A DNA stretch of 64,000 bases, taken from positions 70,804 through 134,803 of the forward strand of contig NMRA01000002.1 of the NCBI GenBank assembly GCA_002633005.1, written 5' to 3'. This DNA is from Phoronis australis. Lineage: Eukaryota; Phoronida; Phoronidae. The notes under the pieces were generated by a model, which saw only the letters and a list, made by a program, of their open reading frames with translations, had not been told where the DNA came from and searched no databases. Positions 60,901-64,000 of the stretch are shown piece by piece (position 1 is the first letter of the stretch; every line of letters starts with the position of its first letter). A program made the translations under genes and the position numbers.

Positions 60901-62970
60901 TTTTGCCAATCTGAAGTTATTAACCCCCTATGAAACCGGTGTTTCCGTGATTTTTTACCTAGGTTGGTGAAATTTTAGTAGTTCAATATAGTTTGCCCTT
61001 CCCCTAAGGGGTTAGAATAGCCACCAGAAACTTTGATACTCACCTTCAACAAAGAATTCTTAAACCGCCCCATAGGCAGTGTACCATGTATTAGAGACTC
61101 TAGAACCATACCCCTTTAAGTGTATCCATACACTGCCATGGTCCTAATAAAGTGAACTCCCCATGAAACTGGACCGTAATAAACTAAATTTTGACCTTGG
61201 GCCTCATTTTACTTTCACAAACAGACAAAACTATAATCGAAATTTCCGACACGATTCTCCATCTACTTGTTTCGGATTAGGGAACCCTCGGAAGGGGTTT
61301 CATGACTTTCATATCCCCTTAAACGATGATCTAGGCAGCACATGGTCAAAATCTTACCCTAACGGCGTAACGTGTAGAGTGACCTTTTCTTGCGAAATTA
61401 TGTTGTGGCATGGGTACCCGAATTTTTGTTGACTTCTTCCATGGGGTTTGCCACACGCATGTCTACAGCTAGGGGGTGCTAAACTGACGAAGAACAGGGT
61501 GCTATCATAGGGGAGCATGCAGGTCAATTTGGCGAAACAACGGGGAGAGGACTAAAACTGTCGAGATTCCCGGGGTGAAACTAGTGGGAAATACACCCTA
61601 AAGCAATGTATGGTTTCTATGATGTTTGGGTAAACCTAGGAGTCGTGTGTCTAGAGTCGTTTGTAAATGATAGTCCGATGTTGATTCCAATTCCGAGTTA
61701 AACTAATACAAAAATTTTAAGGTTGTATTAAAACATGAAAAATATTTAGAAATTGACAATCGTGTTCGTGCAAAGTTTTACACGTTTTCGATGTGCAAAC
61801 GACAGTAGAAACTGGTTGTCACGTAAATATGATATTCCAAGGCAGAGTGTGTACATTTTGCTCGAGGAATTGTGTCGAGGATAAATATCACTTTTTGTTA
61901 GTTTGCGACGCTTTTTCCGATATCGGAGCTAAGTTTCTATAGTAAGAGCCTCTGGACAAGTCCCTCTTTGTTTAAATTTCATAGCCTGTTTTGTAATCCC
62001 GATACCTCAGATGTGAAATATGTATGACTGCGCATCTCAAAATCGGAAAAGCTTGTGTATTGCTGACTGGTGTGCATAGCACTCCAATGATCTTGTTTGT
62101 TTGTTGTACTTTGGGCCGATGGTCATGTGTACAAAAAAGAAAGGAATTAATACACCCTAAAGCAAACCTTCCCACGCCTACGCAATCTCTTTGTGGAGTT
62201 TTGTCTTTTCAGTGCAAGACAAACTTGCCCGACAAGGCTATGTGGATCTCGTAGAGTCTCGAAATATGTGGTACTGGTTATGGACAGTCACTTACATCAG
62301 TGGCGTGTTTATGTTACTTTGGTATAGCAGACAGATGTACCTCGAGGAAGGGTTGCGACTGAGGAGACGTGCGCGTCGCGAATTCGATTACATCATCCTA
62401 CGCATAGCTGCACTGATGAAGGGGGACAAGCAACTGCTGCACGATACAATACATTGCACGAAAAACTTCGATACGGAAGTAATTTCTGAGAATTACGAGT
62501 ACGTCTCGAGGCAGCTGTGCAGGCATGGGCACGGTAAAAAACGGCCGTCGACGAGATCTATACCAGGCCCTTCGAAAGTAACAACTGTTCATCCCACAAT
62601 TGGGAATCTGTTTCAAACTGCATTCGACATAAAATCAAATTCAGATAACTTGGATGATCTGTTGGAAACCTTTCGACAGCCAATAAAGGCAGGAACGTCT
62701 GCAGACACAGTCCGCTCGCTGAATTTTTTTTCTTGTCTGCCATCTCCAGTGAACAAACTTTCATCATTCAAGTCTACATTTTCTCAAATACGAGATATAA
62801 CGAAGACGCAGGTCAGAACAAATATCTCGGTTCCTTCGGTACATAAGACGCTATCATTCAATAAAGCGAAGGGTCGGTCTTTTTTAGGCTTGTCAGTCAA
62901 GAAGGTTGGGCCTAGTGTCGAAAATTGCCTCCTCACAAAAGTGACAAAGGTGCCGAATCTGCCTTCATAG
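48891..62970 (+). CDS. Ig-CCP(6)-TSP1 single-pass membrane protein (8 exons, 817 aa)
   Basis: Predicted exons: 48891-48960, 50948-51033, 53444-53714, 55583-55945, 57472-57831, 58994-59347, 60276-60467, 62213-62970; 2454 nt with an open frame and GT-AG introns. Order: signal peptide 1-21, one Ig domain 25-142, six sushi/CCP domains 143-501, one thrombospondin type-1 repeat 503-565, transmembrane helix about 584-603, cytoplasmic tail 604-817. Exons 4-7 are phase 1 at both ends, the classic exon-shuffling arrangement. All CCP and TSP1 cysteines are present, so the ectodomain should fold. Likely a cell-surface adhesion, recognition or complement-regulator-like protein; no ligand can be inferred. 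I do not recognise a named orthologue with this order. The start is chosen because ATG 48891 gives a proper signal peptide, whereas the upstream ATG 48880 meets a stop. Exon 3's acceptor is the least certain boundary. Confidence 0.87.
48984..49139 (+). mobile_element. hAT-type MITE (family N), copy 2
   Basis: 156 bp, same length and orientation as the copy at 15911-16066, with ends CAGTGCTGTAG and GCAGCACTG. No clear target duplication remains. It starts just inside intron 1 of the Ig/CCP gene. Confidence 0.78.
50747..50814 (+). repeat. Short palindromic MITE-like repeat, copy 1
   Basis: About 68 bp with ends GGGCGGTGCACCA and CAGTGCTGCGCCACCCA, and a central GGGGCTATAGCCCC palindrome. A second copy is at 52799-52869. 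In intron 1 of the Ig/CCP gene. Confidence 0.6.
50948..53714 (+). CDS. Exons 2-3: immunoglobulin domain
   Basis: Exon 2 (50948-51033) carries the B-strand cysteine in NEATFRCSLL. Exon 3 (53444-53714) carries the C-strand tryptophan (VNWML) and the F-strand DNGTYRC, the D-x-G-x-Y-x-C signature. One Ig fold is therefore split by a phase 0 intron of 2.4 kb. Confidence 0.85.
52799..52869 (+). repeat. Short palindromic MITE-like repeat, copy 2
   Basis: Ends ATGGGCAGCGCACCA and CTGCGTCGCCCAT with GGGGAGGCTATAATCCCC in the middle, matching the copy at 50747. In intron 2 of the Ig/CCP gene. Confidence 0.6.
55142..55232 (+). repeat. (CAT)n microsatellite, imperfect
   Basis: Nine or more perfect CAT/TCA units followed by interrupted CAT, CAC and CGT triplets, in intron 3 of the Ig/CCP gene. 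Confidence 0.9.
55583..55945 (+). CDS. Exon 4: CCP domains 1 and 2
   Basis: Two complete sushi modules in one phase 1-1 exon, each with four cysteines (CDL, LSC, VTC, LFC; then LSC, YTC, RRC, LHC) and the conserved W-x-(D/G) near the end. It is more diverged from exons 5 and 6 than they are from each other. Confidence 0.93.
57472..57831 (+). CDS. Exon 5: CCP domains 3 and 4
   Basis: Two sushi modules (RSC, FVC, IIC, LVC; ISC, YAC, RTC, LQC). The sequence is a close duplicate of exon 6, including GTVSF, DGYQNVNGS, WNDSSLVC and GGNSSRTCG. Phase 1-1. Confidence 0.94.
57910..58014. repeat. 105-bp fold-back with 18-bp inverted ends
   Basis: GACGTTTCGGTTTATTGT at 57910-57927 is the exact reverse complement of 57997-58014. 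The interior is unrelated between halves. Probably a tiny MITE or a relic of a transposon end, in intron 5 of the Ig/CCP gene. Confidence 0.65.
58594..58660 (+). pseudogene. Relict third copy of the duplicated CCP exon
   Basis: An AG acceptor followed by GAAGAAGCCGCGGAGCTCCA closely resembles the first bases of exons 5 and 6, and similarity continues weakly through a block with GGCAGCAAGC. The first CCP cysteine codon is changed from TGC to CGC and no further domain sequence is recognisable. It lies in intron 5 between the two live copies. Best read as a dead tandem duplicate. Confidence 0.65.
58994..59347 (+). CDS. Exon 6: CCP domains 5 and 6
   Basis: Two sushi modules with all eight cysteines, near-duplicate of exon 5 but two codons shorter (in the segment after LPNSVL). 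Phase 1-1, so loss or gain of this exon keeps the frame. Confidence 0.94.
59405..59665 (+). mobile_element. MITE family M, copy 3 (261 bp, 5-bp target duplication AACTT)
   Basis: Perfect 13-bp inverted ends CATGCGCGCACCC/GGGTGCGCGCATG, flanked on both sides by AACTT (59400-59404, 59666-59670). Interior matches copy 1. A four-base assembly gap (59631-59634) lies in its G/C-rich end. In intron 6 of the Ig/CCP gene. Confidence 0.88.
60276..60467 (+). CDS. Exon 7: thrombospondin type-1 repeat
   Basis: NWLEWSALTECTATCGKG followed by RVTRRKC and three further cysteines. This is a complete six-cysteine TSR with a W-x-x-W C-mannosylation motif and a T-C-G O-fucosylation-type site. Phase 1-1. Confidence 0.93.
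62213..62970 (+). CDS. Exon 8: stalk, transmembrane helix and cytoplasmic tail
   Basis: A short stalk (about 18 residues), then a hydrophobic segment with MWYWLWTVTYISGVFMLLWY, then a basic stop-transfer patch (RLRRRARR), fixing a type I orientation. The 214-residue tail has no domain I recognise. It contains tyrosines in YIIL and NYEYV contexts and is rich in Ser, Thr and Lys. The exon ends with a TAG stop at 62968-62970. Confidence 0.85.
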
Positions 62971-64000
62971 TAATGCTGGTAAGAAAGCTGAGCAAACCAG
63001 CTCGCCTGAAATGATCGCCATAAGGCATCGAGCACTTTTTTGGAAACGGATGGCGGGTTTGTCTAACCGTGATATGCTCTTTTTTGAGACTGGGTATTCT
63101 GGTGACTGTGATACGCTTCTAACTCTTCTCACAGTTCCTTGCAAATTCTGGACTTAGCAAAACGATCTGAAGTTGCATTTGCCTTCTTTGGACATTCTCG
63201 TAGCGGCAGCCATTGTGGTATAATGTGCGGTTTTCAAACTGTACGTGCTTTTCAAACTTCAACTGTGTGGCTGCGGCCGCAATAAATAACACGGGTGTCC
63301 GGCAACACCTTGGGTATTCACGTACCTTCAAATTTCTACCGAGATTTAAAAGTTATTTGCGTTTTTGCGAACTTCAGACATACAGCCGTTTGACAGACAC
63401 ATACAATGTCACATGACTTAGGTTTGCACATGTGCAAATAACTTACACTTCCGGGCAGGTTGTAAAAGTTATCAAGATCAGTGCATCTACAATCTTTAGA
63501 TGTGTGGCCAATCGTTTTGCACTTTGAAAGTCACATAACTTGCCTTACGACTGAAGTCAGCAAATGTGCAGATTAAAACGTACACCTCCGAGAGGAAATC
63601 GAAGCTACTAAAATATCTGAAGTGTTTTGGCTATGACTGGCTCGAGTGATTTGGCGCGTGTGACCATATGTAGTTGGAAAAACAATGGTTATGTGTTTCA
63701 AACACACACTCCTGCTGGGAATGCATAGCTACAAGCCGCTCTGAAAAACTGCGGGTTTCGGCAAATCCTGCCTCCGCCACCAATGGTGTAGATCGTTGTT
63801 TCCTTTGTGAACAGTGCTGGAGTACAAATCATGTAACATTTGATGCTGACACAGCTGTTGTTGGCGACTGAAGAGGTCGCGACTGTGCAGTCTTGTGTGC
63901 ATGGATATAAATGCAAAAGAAATATATATGTATCTTCTGTGCCTACTAAATTCCTTCGTTGTGTTTGTTACTGTGGCTCTAGAAGGTTTTCGTCGGTTAC
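62971..64000. other. 3' flank of the Ig/CCP gene
   Basis: Probably 3'UTR at first, with AATAAA at 63281-63286, 311 bases past the stop codon. No other gene, repeat or RNA is recognised to the end of the window. Confidence 0.5.

Overview
This window is nuclear DNA from an invertebrate animal. The evidence is intron-rich genes with GT-AG splice sites, a replication-dependent histone cluster with 3' stem-loops instead of poly(A) signals, exon-shuffled extracellular modules, and many short non-autonomous DNA transposons. The H2A and H2B sequences and the Ig/sushi/thrombospondin receptor fit a marine deuterostome such as a lancelet or hemichordate, but a lophotrochozoan or cnidarian is not excluded. 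I see no bacterial operon, CRISPR array, rRNA or convincing tRNA gene.

Layout. (1) 612-15284 (+): a complete 16-exon gene for an SLC26A11-like sulfate/anion transporter (copy A, 667 aa). (2) 18400-21364: a small histone cluster with divergent H2B (-) and H2A (+) sharing a 300-bp promoter, then a broken H3 pseudogene (-). (3) 23055-42484 (-): a second complete 16-exon SLC26A11-like gene (copy B, 640 aa). A and B lie tail to tail with the histone cluster between their 3' ends; eleven of sixteen exons have identical length and all fifteen introns keep the same phase. (4) 48891-62970 (+): an 8-exon gene for an 817-aa single-pass membrane protein: signal peptide, one Ig domain, six sushi (CCP) domains, one TSP1 repeat, a transmembrane helix and a 214-aa cytoplasmic tail. 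Its CCP exons are tandem duplicates, and a third, decayed copy of the duplicated exon sits in an intron.

Introns and intergenic DNA hold several repeat families: a 2.5-kb fold-back element with a decayed THAP domain (37995-40501); three copies of a ~260-bp element with CATGCGCGCACCC ends and 5-bp target duplications; two 156-bp hAT-type MITEs, one with a perfect 8-bp target duplication; about six copies of a ~450-bp element with TATGTAGGACC-type ends; a 44-bp perfect hairpin nested in one of these; and an LTR-retrotransposon relic with a tRNA-Ser-type primer-binding site.

How the genes relate: the transporters are membrane anion carriers with a cytoplasmic STAS domain, the histones are S-phase chromatin proteins, and the last gene looks like a cell-surface receptor or adhesion/complement-type protein. 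No functional link between the three groups is evident; the neighbourhood seems to reflect duplication history. Exon coordinates were built by hand from conserved protein sequence, splice consensus and phase, so each boundary is a prediction.
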